Positions 1 to 7,593 of a stretch of DNA of 64,000 nt are shown in pieces. The stretch is from NCBI GenBank assembly GCA_012719455.1, contig JAAYAJ010000060.1:1-64000 (forward strand), read 5' to 3'. A program made the translations under genes and the position numbers. Under the pieces are notes generated by a model. It had not been told where the DNA came from and did no database searches. It saw only the letters and a list, made by a program, of their open reading frames with translations. Numbering within the stretch: the first letter of the stretch is position 1; every line of letters starts with the position of its first letter. The stretch comes from Acidobacteriota bacterium (GTDB lineage Bacteria; Acidobacteriota; UBA6911).

Positions 1-10
1 ACATTCGGAT

Positions 11-82
11 TGGTGGGCCACTTCGGTTTCCTTTCTTTTGAATTCGACGTTCAAAGATCAGAAAAACAGATTTGGCCCACCA
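11..82. repeat. Inverted repeat, 10-bp arms
   Basis: TGGTGGGCCA at 11-20 is matched by its exact reverse complement at 73-82, giving a 10-bp perfect stem around about 52 bases. It lies in AT-rich DNA before the RhuM-family gene. It may be a folded RNA or the edge of a mobile segment; no U-tract follows, so it is not a typical terminator. Confidence 0.4.
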
Positions 83-93
83 CTACAAGGCTG

Positions 94-150
94 GGGTTGG
101 GGGCCTGCGTTCCGGCTCGGTTCCCTCGCCTTCTCTCCGGCCCCCAACCC
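94..150. repeat. Inverted repeat, 12-bp arms
   Basis: GGGTTGGGGGCC at 94-105 pairs perfectly with GGCCCCCAACCC at 139-150 across a 33-base loop. It directly follows the 11-82 repeat, so the first 150 bases hold two nested-size hairpins and no gene. The role is unknown. It could be a remnant of the region upstream of this window. Confidence 0.45.
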
Positions 151-226
151 TAATCAGTTCAAATTTGAATTTACAGAAAGAACGTTACACCCCCGAGGAA
201 GCTAAATCATCAATTGGAGATCTTCC

Positions 227-1279
227 ATGACTGATCCCCCCGCCGCCACGCCCAAAACCGAACTCCTCATCTACCAGGCAGAGGACGGGCGCACCCGCAT
301 CCAGGTGCGGCTGGAAGATGAAACCGTCTGGCTCACCCAGGCGGACATGGCCCAACTCTTTCAGACAACTCCACAGAACATCACCCTTCATCTTAAAAAT
401 ATCTTTCAGGAAGGGGAGTTAGACGAGGCGGCAACTTGTAAGGATTTCTTACAAGTTCAAAGCGAAGGGGAAAGGCAGGTTCAACGCTTACGCAAATTCT
501 ACAATTTGGATGCCATCATTTCTGTGGGCTACCGTATCAAGAGCCATGTTGCCACCCGCTTTCGCCAATGGGCCACGCAACGGCTACGGGAATATATCGT
601 CAAGGGTTTTACCCTGGACGATGAGCGGCTCAAGCAGGCAGGCGGCGGCAATTATTTCGACGAGTTGCTGGCCCGCATCCGGGACATCCGGGCCTCGGAA
701 AAGGTGTTTTGGCGCAAAGTGCTTGATATCTACGCCACCAGCATTGACTACGACCCGAACACTGAAATGTCCCGCCGTTTCTTCCAAATTGTCCAGAACA
801 AGATGCATTGGGCCGCCCACGGACACACGGCCGCCGAGATCATCGCCGCCCGCGCCGATGCCCGGAAACCGTACATGGGGCTGACTTCCTGGACCGGGGT
901 GAGACCAACCCAGGAGGATATCAACGTTGCCAATAACTACCTGAGCGCCGAGGAACTGGACACGCTCAACCGAATCGTGACCATGTATCTTGATTTTGCC
1001 GAGCTTCAGGCCTTGAACCGAAAGCCCATGTACATGAAGGACTGGATCGCCAAGCTGGATGATTTCCTCAAGGTCAGCGAAAGGGAAATCCTCACCCATG
1101 CAGGCAGAGTCAGTCACGAGGCGGCCCTTGAGAAGGCACGGGCCGAATATGAAAAATACCGCGAGCAGGCCTTGGAAGAACCTTCGCCGGTGGAGCGTCA
1201 TTTTATTGCTGCGGTGGAGGAAGTTAAAAAACTGGAAAAGAAAACCCCACGGAGAAGGAGAAAAAAGGATGATTTATGA
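227..1279 (+). CDS. RhuM family protein
   Basis: A 350-residue protein of the RhuM family (first named from a Salmonella pathogenicity island; molecular function unsettled). Residues about 35-60 form a helix-turn-helix-like stretch (WLTQADMAQLFQTTPQN), and the family core follows: an RLRKFYNLDAIISVGYR-type segment near 90-105, then the long helical middle and a Lys/Arg-rich tail ending in PRRRRKK. Length fits the family. The ATG at 227 has GGAG eight bases upstream. RhuM genes usually sit in accessory or defence islands, and this one is followed by a truncated AAA ATPase. Base composition is clearly less GC-rich than the rest of the window, suggesting transfer. Family assignment is firm; a defence or toxin role is only inference. 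Confidence 0.85.
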   Translation: MTDPPAATPKTELLIYQAEDGRTRIQVRLEDETVWLTQADMAQLFQTTPQNITLHLKNIFQEGELDEAATCKDFLQVQSEGERQVQRLRKFYNLDAIISVGYRIKSHVATRFRQWATQRLREYIVKGFTLDDERLKQAGGGNYFDELLARIRDIRASEKVFWRKVLDIYATSIDYDPNTEMSRRFFQIVQNKMHWAAHGHTAAEIIAARADARKPYMGLTSWTGVRPTQEDINVANNYLSAEELDTLNRIVTMYLDFAELQALNRKPMYMKDWIAKLDDFLKVSEREILTHAGRVSHEAALEKARAEYEKYREQALEEPSPVERHFIAAVEEVKKLEKKTPRRRRKKDDL

Positions 1280-1348
1280 TCTCAGATTGGTGATTGAAAA
1301 ATGCGCTTTACAATCGGCGAGCATTGATCGTCAATCGGAGATGCTTTT

Positions 1349-1483
1349 ATGCTGACTGCCTTACGAATCGGAAATTTCAAGGCCTTTGCCGAAACTCAGC
1401 GGATTCCTGTCCGTCCCCTGACCCTGATCTATGGCGCGAACAGTTCCGGGAAATCGAGCGTACTGCATCCGGTCCGAATGTGA
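1349..1483 (+). pseudogene. AAA ATPase N-terminal stump (truncated)
   Basis: A 44-codon frame beginning at ATG 1349 reads as the start of an overcoming-lysogenization/DUF3696-type AAA ATPase: MLTALRIGNFKAF, then a Walker A loop GANSSGKSS at about residues 31-39, then TGA at 1481. Intact members continue for several hundred residues, with ABC signature and Walker B; none of that is seen in any frame downstream. It lies 70 bases after the RhuM gene on the same strand, as in accessory islands. I read it as a gene decayed by deletion or recombination right after the P-loop. It is too short to be an active ATPase. Confidence 0.7.
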
Positions 1484-2007
1484 GGTTCTTCTTGTATCCC
1501 AAGAATTCCGCCTGATCACGGATTCCCTTTCAGCACAATAATTATGTGGTACTTGTTGTCTTTTTCCTCTGCTTACGGGAAGCCGGAATAGCCACCGAAA
1601 CAAACTCACAACAAAATCAATCAGGCATGGCCTACTATTTACTTAACGCTATAAATTGTTGGCTACATTAGGAAATTCCAAGATAAATGTTGGTTCCGGC
1701 CATGTTGGCTATCCATTTCGGAGTAACTCCCAAAGGCCGGAATGCGGAGGTTGGGAAAAGGTTGATGGCCGGCGCGCAGGAAAGGCGGAGCGGCATGGAG
1801 GGGCCTGGGGGAAGGCCCGGATGATGCGTTGGGCCCCCCCAGGCTTTTTAGGGTTGTTACTGTGAAATACGTCAATACCGGCCTAGCGTTTTGCTTTTTT
1901 TCAAAAAAACTTTTCCCGGCGCGTTATACTGATAAGAGATGCAACAGGAGCCTCCCCTCGCCCGGCCCGCTCCTGCGGGCCGCGGGGGAAGAGGGCGGGG
2001 AACGATC
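1484..2007. other. Gene-free accessory spacer
   Basis: About 520 bases with no supportable coding region. The first half is AT-rich like the RhuM gene. The second half becomes GC-rich and contains a strong plus-strand terminator (1803-1849). No upstream gene in the window would need that terminator, so a small RNA or a lost gene are both possible. A TATACT hexamer at 1925-1930 could be a -10 box for the downstream gene, but no convincing -35 accompanies it. Confidence 0.4.
1803..1849 (+). terminator. Rho-independent terminator (orphan)
   Basis: GCCTGGGGG (1803-1811) pairs with CCCCCAGGC (1836-1844). Inside it GGCCC (1814-1818) pairs with GGGCC (1831-1835), so the stem is about 14 bp with a two-base bulge. 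TTTTT follows immediately at 1845-1849. The U-tract is on the plus strand only. No intact plus-strand gene precedes it closer than the ATPase stump. Confidence 0.65.
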
Positions 2008-5000
2008 ATGGACTGTCTGCGGCTGGGTATCGACGTCGGCTCCACCACCTCGAAGGTGGTGCTGGCCGGGCAGGACGGGCGCGTCCTTTTCTCGGATTAC
2101 GCCCGGCACCACACCCGCACGCGGGAAACCCTCCTCGGCCAGCTGGAGAGGATCGAGGCCGATTATGGCGACCGCCCCCTGCGGGCGGCCTTCACCGGGT
2201 CGGCCGGGATGGGGCTGGCCGAAAACGCCGGGGTCCCCTTCGTCCAGGAGATCATCGCCGCGGCCGCCCTGGCCACCGCGCGCTACCCGGGACTCGGGAG
2301 CATGGTCGACATCGGCGGCGAGGACTCCAAGCTGATCCTGTTCGAAGAGGGGCGGGGGCCGGACATCCGGATGAACGGCAACTGCGCGGGGGGGACCGGG
2401 GCCTTCATCGACCAGATGGCCGTCCTCCTCGACCGGAGCATCGGGGAACTCGACGAGATGGCCCTCGGGGCCTCGGCCTCCTACCCGATCGCCTCCCGCT
2501 GCGGGGTGTTCGCCAAGACCGACGTGCAGAACCTCCTCAGCCGCAGGATCGACCCCGGCGACATCGCCCTTTCGATCTTCGAGGCGGTGGCGGGGCAGAT
2601 CATCAACTCCCTGGCGCGCGGCCGCACCATCCGGCCGCCGGTCCTGTTCACCGGCGGGCCGTTCACCTGGATCCGCTCGCTCCGCCGGGCGTTCGCCCGG
2701 CTGCTCGCGCTGGAGAAGGCCGACATCCTCCTGCCCGAACACCCGGAGCTGTTCACCGCGCAAGGGGCCGCGCACTCCGTCCCGGAAGACTCGCCCCTCC
2801 TTTCCCCGGCCGAGCTCGCCCTGCGGATGCGGCGGTCGCGCCCGGCGGCGGCCGCGGGCACCACCCTCCCCCGTCTTTTCGATAGCCGCGAGGACCACGA
2901 GCGCTGGGAACGGGAGCGGCCCCGGGTACGGCTCCCCGAGGCCGAGGGCGCGGGGGGCGACTGCTGGCTCGGGATCGACTCGGGGTCGACCACGACCAAG
3001 ATCGTCGCCATCGACGACGCCGGGGCCATCCGCTTCGAGTTTTACCGCGGCAACCAGGGGCGGCCGCTCGAGACGGTGCTCGAGGGGCTCAAGGAGTTTT
3101 CCCGCAGCGGACCGGTGCGCATCCGGCGCGCGGCGGTGACCGGGTACGGCGAGGAGCTGGTCAAGGCGGCGCTCGGGATCGAACTCGGGGTGGTGGAGAC
3201 CGTGGCCCACTACCTTGCCGCGCAGAGGATCGCGCCGGAGGTGTCGTTCATCCTCGATATCGGCGGGCAGGACATGAAGGCCATCTTCGTGCGCGACGGC
3301 GTTCTGGGTAACATCGAGATCAACGAGGCCTGCTCGTCGGGGTGCGGGTCGTTCCTCGAGAATTTCGCCCAAACCCTGGGGTACACCCCCGCCGAATTCT
3401 CCCGGCTGGCGATCGGATCGGACGCCCCGTACGACCTCGGTTCGCGCTGCACCGTGTTCATGAACTCGCGGGTGAAGCAGGCGGTCGGGGACGGCGCCAC
3501 CCCGAGCGACATCGGCGCCGGGCTGGCTTACTCGGTGGTCAGGAACTGCCTCGACAAGGTGCTGCGCATCCGCAACCGGGACGAGATCGGCTCCACGGTG
3601 GTGGTCCAGGGGGGGCTGTTCCGCAACGAAGCGGTCCTGCGCAGCCTCGAACTCCTGTCGGGGAAGAGGGTGGTCGTTTCCGACCGGCCCGAACAGATGG
3701 GGGCCTACGGGGCGGCGCTGTATGCCCTCGGGCGCGGCGGGGAGAGTTCGTTCATCGGGCTCGACCGGCTGGAGGAGGCCGCAACCCCCGCGACCCGGAC
3801 CAGTACCTGCGGCGGCTGCGCCAACCGCTGCCGCGTCACCGTCTACCGCTTCGCCCACGGCGGGATCTGCCACAGCGGGAACAAGTGCGAGAAGATCTTC
3901 GGGGGGAAGGGAGAGGCCTCCTTCCGCGGCGCCAATATCTTCGACCGCAAGCGTGAACTCCTCTTTCCATCCGCCGGGCCGGCCGCGGGGGAGGAGCGCC
4001 CGGAGGCGGATGCGCGGGTGCGCATCGGGATCCCCCGGGTGCTCGACATGTACGAGCATCTCCCCTTCTGGCGCACCCTGCTCGAGGGGTGCGGCTTCCG
4101 GGTGGTACTGTCGGACGAGAGCGACCAGGCGCTGTACGAGCAGGGGATCGGGGCGCTGATGTCGGACAACATCTGCCTGCCGGCCAAGCTCGCCCACGGC
4201 CACGTGGCCAACCTGGCCGAAAAGGGGGTGGACCGCATCTTCCTTCCCTACGTGGTCTACGGGGAGAAGGAGTTCGAGCAGACCGCCAACAGTTTCAACT
4301 GCCCCATCGTCACCGCCTATGCCGAGGTCCTGAAAAACACCTCCCTGCCGCGGGGCGCGGACGCCGTTCCTTTTGATTACCCCCCGGTCGCCTTCCATGA
4401 CCCCGTGCTGCTCGCCAAGGCCTGCCGGCGCTACCTCCGCACCCTGGGGGTCGGGGAGGCGCGGTTCCGCCGGGCGTTCGACCGGGCGCTCGAGGCGCAG
4501 CGGGAGTTCCGCCGGGAACTGGCGGACGCCAACGAGCGGATCCTCCGGCAGGCGCGGAGCCGGGGGGAGACGGTGGTCCTCGTCGCCGGCCACCCCTACC
4601 ACGCCGACCGGATGGTGCACCAGCAGGTGTCCCAGATGCTGGCCGACATGGGGGTGCACGTGATCAACGAGGACCTCGACACCGGCGCTCATGGGGAGGG
4701 GTTCGAGGAATTCTTCGCCGTCGCCCAGTGGGTGTACCCGAACCGGATCCTGCAGGCGGCCTGGTGGGCCGCGCGCCAGTCCTTCCCGCTCGGCCTCATC
4801 CAGCTCAACTCCTTCGGCTGCGGCCCCGATTCCTTCATCATGGACGAGGTCCGCGACCTGGCCCGGCGCGCGCGGTTGCCCTTCACCCTCCTCCGGGTCG
4901 ACGAGATCTCGAGCCCGGGCTCGGTCCGGCTGCGCCTGCGCTCCCTGGTCGAATCGCTCCGGCTCAAGCGCCGGGCGCCGGGCCAGGTCGTGACCGACAT

Positions 5001-6318
5001 CGAGTCGATCGCCCCTCCCTCCTATTTCGGCAGCGCCGAGCGGGAGCGCACCATCCTGGCCCCCTGGTTTTCCGATTTTCATTCCCCCTTCATCCCGCTG
5101 ATCGGCCGGCAGGCGGGGTACCGGATCGAGAACCTCCCTCCTCCCGACGAGGAGTCGGCGGAGCTGGGGCTCCGGTACGTGAACAACGAGGTGTGCTACC
5201 CCGCGATCCTGGTCGTGGGGGACATGATCCGGGCGCTGCAGGGGGGACGCTACGACCCGGCGGAGGTGGCCGTCGGCATCACCCAGACCGGCGGGCAGTG
5301 CCGGGCGAGCAACTACATCGCCCTGATCCGGCGGGCGCTCGGCGACGCCGGTTTCGGCGATGTCCCCGTGGTCTCCCTGACGGTGTCGAATGCGGTGGGG
5401 GGCCCCAAGCGCGGCTTCGGGCCCGACTGGCTGCGGGCGCTCCGGCCCACCCTGCACTACCTCCTCTACGCCGACGCCCTGTCGCGGATGTACCACGCGA
5501 CGGCCCCGCGCGCGCATGACGCGGGGGAGGTCGATCGGCTGCGGGACCGGTATATCGAGCGGGCGTGCGCTCTCTGGGACGACGGCGGGCTGGAGCGGCT
5601 GCCCGCCCTGCTCCGCTCCGCCGTCGCCGATTTCAACGCGGTCCCGACGGTGGCGGACGAGATCCGGGCCGTCGGCATCGTGGGGGAGATCTACGTCAAG
5701 TACAACCGTTTCGGCCAGGCGGGGATCGTCGACTGGCTGATCGCCAACCGGGTCGAGGCGGTGCTGCCGCCGCTGATGGAGTTTTTCACCCAGGCCTTCG
5801 TCAACGCCGAGGTCCGCCGGGACGATTATCTCCAGCGCCGCCGGCCGCTCGATTTCCTCTCCCGCTTCGTCGAACGGGCGACCGAGCGCCCGGCCGAGCG
5901 CTGCGAGGAGATCCTGCGCGGGTTCCGGTTCTACCGGCCCGTGGAGGGGATCCGGTCCGCCTCCCGCATGGCCGCGGAGGTGCTCAGCCTGAACAACCAG
6001 TACGGGGAAGGGTGGCTCATCCCCGCCGGGATCGCCGCCTGCGTCCGGCAGGGGGTCCGGCACGTCGTCTGCATCCAGCCCTTCGGCTGCATCGCCAACC
6101 ACATCGTCGGCAAGGGGATGGAAACGGCGATGAAGCGCCTCTACCCTGACCTCGACCTGCTCTATCTCGATTTCGATCCCGGGGTCAGCCGGGTGAACGT
6201 CCTCAACCGGCTCCAGTTCCTGATCCAGAAGCTCCCCCCCGCCGACCGGGGAACTTTTTCCGCCGCCGCGGACGCGTATGCCGAGTGCAGGAAAGGGAAG
6301 GGAGGAGGGACGGCATGA
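2008..6318 (+). CDS. 2-hydroxyacyl-CoA dehydratase activase/dehydratase giant fusion
   Basis: A protein of about 1436 residues joining two ATP-dependent activase modules (BadF/BadG/BcrA/BcrD, ASKHA fold) to a DUF2229 region and an HgdB-like dehydratase segment. Module 1 (about 1-260) opens GIDVGSTTSKVV and carries NCAGGTG and SRCGVF. Module 2 (about 315-590) opens GIDSGSTTTKIV and carries ACSSGCG and SRCTVF. These paired cysteines are where such activases hold a [4Fe-4S] cluster. A Cys-rich CGGCANRC stretch follows near 600, then DUF2229, then NQYGEGWLIP/QPFGCIANH near the end. Related activases drive one-electron reduction in anaerobic dehydration of 2-hydroxyacyl-CoA, but the substrate of these giant fusions is unknown. 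ATG 2008 was chosen because the GIDVGSTT core follows directly. It overlaps the next gene by 4 bases. Confidence 0.85.
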   Translation: MDCLRLGIDVGSTTSKVVLAGQDGRVLFSDYARHHTRTRETLLGQLERIEADYGDRPLRAAFTGSAGMGLAENAGVPFVQEIIAAAALATARYPGLGSMVDIGGEDSKLILFEEGRGPDIRMNGNCAGGTGAFIDQMAVLLDRSIGELDEMALGASASYPIASRCGVFAKTDVQNLLSRRIDPGDIALSIFEAVAGQIINSLARGRTIRPPVLFTGGPFTWIRSLRRAFARLLALEKADILLPEHPELFTAQGAAHSVPEDSPLLSPAELALRMRRSRPAAAAGTTLPRLFDSREDHERWERERPRVRLPEAEGAGGDCWLGIDSGSTTTKIVAIDDAGAIRFEFYRGNQGRPLETVLEGLKEFSRSGPVRIRRAAVTGYGEELVKAALGIELGVVETVAHYLAAQRIAPEVSFILDIGGQDMKAIFVRDGVLGNIEINEACSSGCGSFLENFAQTLGYTPAEFSRLAIGSDAPYDLGSRCTVFMNSRVKQAVGDGATPSDIGAGLAYSVVRNCLDKVLRIRNRDEIGSTVVVQGGLFRNEAVLRSLELLSGKRVVVSDRPEQMGAYGAALYALGRGGESSFIGLDRLEEAATPATRTSTCGGCANRCRVTVYRFAHGGICHSGNKCEKIFGGKGEASFRGANIFDRKRELLFPSAGPAAGEERPEADARVRIGIPRVLDMYEHLPFWRTLLEGCGFRVVLSDESDQALYEQGIGALMSDNICLPAKLAHGHVANLAEKGVDRIFLPYVVYGEKEFEQTANSFNCPIVTAYAEVLKNTSLPRGADAVPFDYPPVAFHDPVLLAKACRRYLRTLGVGEARFRRAFDRALEAQREFRRELADANERILRQARSRGETVVLVAGHPYHADRMVHQQVSQMLADMGVHVINEDLDTGAHGEGFEEFFAVAQWVYPNRILQAAWWAARQSFPLGLIQLNSFGCGPDSFIMDEVRDLARRARLPFTLLRVDEISSPGSVRLRLRSLVESLRLKRRAPGQVVTDIESIAPPSYFGSAERERTILAPWFSDFHSPFIPLIGRQAGYRIENLPPPDEESAELGLRYVNNEVCYPAILVVGDMIRALQGGRYDPAEVAVGITQTGGQCRASNYIALIRRALGDAGFGDVPVVSLTVSNAVGGPKRGFGPDWLRALRPTLHYLLYADALSRMYHATAPRAHDAGEVDRLRDRYIERACALWDDGGLERLPALLRSAVADFNAVPTVADEIRAVGIVGEIYVKYNRFGQAGIVDWLIANRVEAVLPPLMEFFTQAFVNAEVRRDDYLQRRRPLDFLSRFVERATERPAERCEEILRGFRFYRPVEGIRSASRMAAEVLSLNNQYGEGWLIPAGIAACVRQGVRHVVCIQPFGCIANHIVGKGMETAMKRLYPDLDLLYLDFDPGVSRVNVLNRLQFLIQKLPPADRGTFSAAADAYAECRKGKGGGTA

Positions 6319-6635
6319 AATGCAGGGGTTGTGCGCGGGACATACCGGAAGATTCGAGGTACTGCCTTTTCTGCGGGATCGCCGCACCGGGCGCGGCCGG
6401 GGGCCCGGGCCGGGCGGGCCGCCGGCGCCTGATGCGCTCGCGCGCCGACCGCAAGATCGCCGGGGTCTGCGGGGGGGTGGCTGAAAGCTTCGACCTGGAC
6501 GCCACCGTCGTGCGCCTGGTCTGGGCGCTGGCGGTCGTTCTTCCCATTCCGCTGGTGCCGGCGTGTCTCGCTTACCTGCTGGCGTGGATCATCCTGCCCC
6601 AGGCGCCCGCGCCGGAGGGCGGGGCGCCCGCGTGA
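6315..6635 (+). CDS. Zinc-ribbon PspC-domain protein
   Basis: A small membrane protein of 106 residues. An N-terminal zinc ribbon (CRGCARDIPEDSRYCLFC, about residues 3-20) precedes a PspC domain (RSRADRKIAGVCGGVAESF, then a hydrophobic span LVWALAVVLPIPLVPACLAYLLAW). PspC proteins act at the inner membrane in envelope stress responses. ATG 6315 overlaps the preceding stop (ATGA) and has GGAGGAGGGA just upstream, so it is translationally coupled to the dehydratase/activase gene. Whether the two act together is unknown. Confidence 0.8.
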   Translation: MKCRGCARDIPEDSRYCLFCGIAAPGAAGGPGRAGRRRLMRSRADRKIAGVCGGVAESFDLDATVVRLVWALAVVLPIPLVPACLAYLLAWIILPQAPAPEGGAPA

Positions 6636-6861
6636 CGATGCCCGACCGGGGGCTCCGCTATCTCCTCGACAGAACATAATCAACCGCTAGCGGCCGGGCT
6701 CACGGCCGCGCCCTGGTCGCGATGAAGCGCGACGATTTTCCTTTCTTCGGCCCGCCCGGCGGCGACGGGCGCGGATAAGCGCATTCGCGAGAGAATTTGG
6801 GATGGAAAGCGGGGCGGGGGATGCCTTATCCTGAAAAGCTGGATTGCACCACGAGGATGTC

Positions 6862-7584
6862 ATGGTTGAACCGAACGGCGCCGCGGAAGAATTGGAGCGG
6901 CTGCTCGGGTACGCCTTCCGGGACCGGGCGCTGCTGGAGCAGGCGCTGACCCACCGTTCCTGGGTCAACGAGAGCGGGGAGCAGGGGCCCGGGCACAACG
7001 AGGCGCTCGAGTTTTTGGGGGACGCGGTGCTCGGGTTCCTGGTCAGTTCCCGCATCTTTCACGCCTGCCCGGGCATGACCGAGGGGGACTTGTCGAAGAT
7101 CAAGGCCTACCTCGTCAGCGCGGCCTCCCTGGTGAAGCTGGCAGAGGCGATCCGCCTGGGGGAGTTCATCCGTCTCAGCCGGGGGGAGGAGAAGACCGGG
7201 GGGCGGGCCAAGCGCGCCATCCTCGTGGACGCCTTCGAGGCCGTCATCGGGGCCGTCTACCTCGACGGCGGTGTCGAGGCCGCCGACGATTTCGTCGGGC
7301 GCCAGATCGGCCCTTTCCTCGAGGCGGTAGACCTCCGGCAGCTGACCTACGGGGATTTCAAATCGGCGCTGCAGGAGCGGTTGCACGACCTGGGGCGCCC
7401 GGAACCGGTCTACCGCGTGGTCGACGAGCTGGGGCCCGATCATAAAAAGACCTTCGTGGTCCAGGTCGAGGTCGCAGGGAAGAAGGTGGCCGAATCTTCG
7501 GGCCCGACCAAGAAGGAGGCGCAGCAGTCGGCCGCGCGCCTGGCGCTGGAGAAGCTCCCCCCGCCGCAGCCGGACCCCTCCTGA
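6862..7584 (+). CDS. rnc: Ribonuclease III
   Basis: A double-strand-specific endoribonuclease of about 240 residues that processes rRNA precursors and other structured RNA. The catalytic signature NEALEFLGDAVLG lies near residues 46-58, and the second acidic cluster DAFEAVIGAVYLDGG near 125. A C-terminal double-stranded RNA binding domain (about 160-235) includes GPDHKKTFVVQV and KKEAQQSAA. ATG 6862 has an ACGAGG motif upstream; an in-frame TTG at 6844 is less likely. It converges with the following minus-strand gene, with only 9 bases between stops. Confidence 0.95.
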   Translation: MVEPNGAAEELERLLGYAFRDRALLEQALTHRSWVNESGEQGPGHNEALEFLGDAVLGFLVSSRIFHACPGMTEGDLSKIKAYLVSAASLVKLAEAIRLGEFIRLSRGEEKTGGRAKRAILVDAFEAVIGAVYLDGGVEAADDFVGRQIGPFLEAVDLRQLTYGDFKSALQERLHDLGRPEPVYRVVDELGPDHKKTFVVQVEVAGKKVAESSGPTKKEAQQSAARLALEKLPPPQPDPS

Positions 7585-7593
7585 ACCCGCCGC

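Noticed and set aside
1481-1515. A longer reading of the ATPase stump through a frameshift
   Set aside because: None of the three forward frames after 1483 shows Walker B or ABC signature residues, so a simple frameshift does not restore the gene.
1924-6387. A minus-strand open frame of about 1487 codons antisense to the dehydratase fusion, and similar long frames at 10482-14252, 20046-23651 and 48872-51226
   Set aside because: They mirror real plus-strand genes, are Arg/Pro/Gly-rich low-complexity translations and arise from GC-biased third positions. Only the serS portion (10482-11759) of the second one is real.
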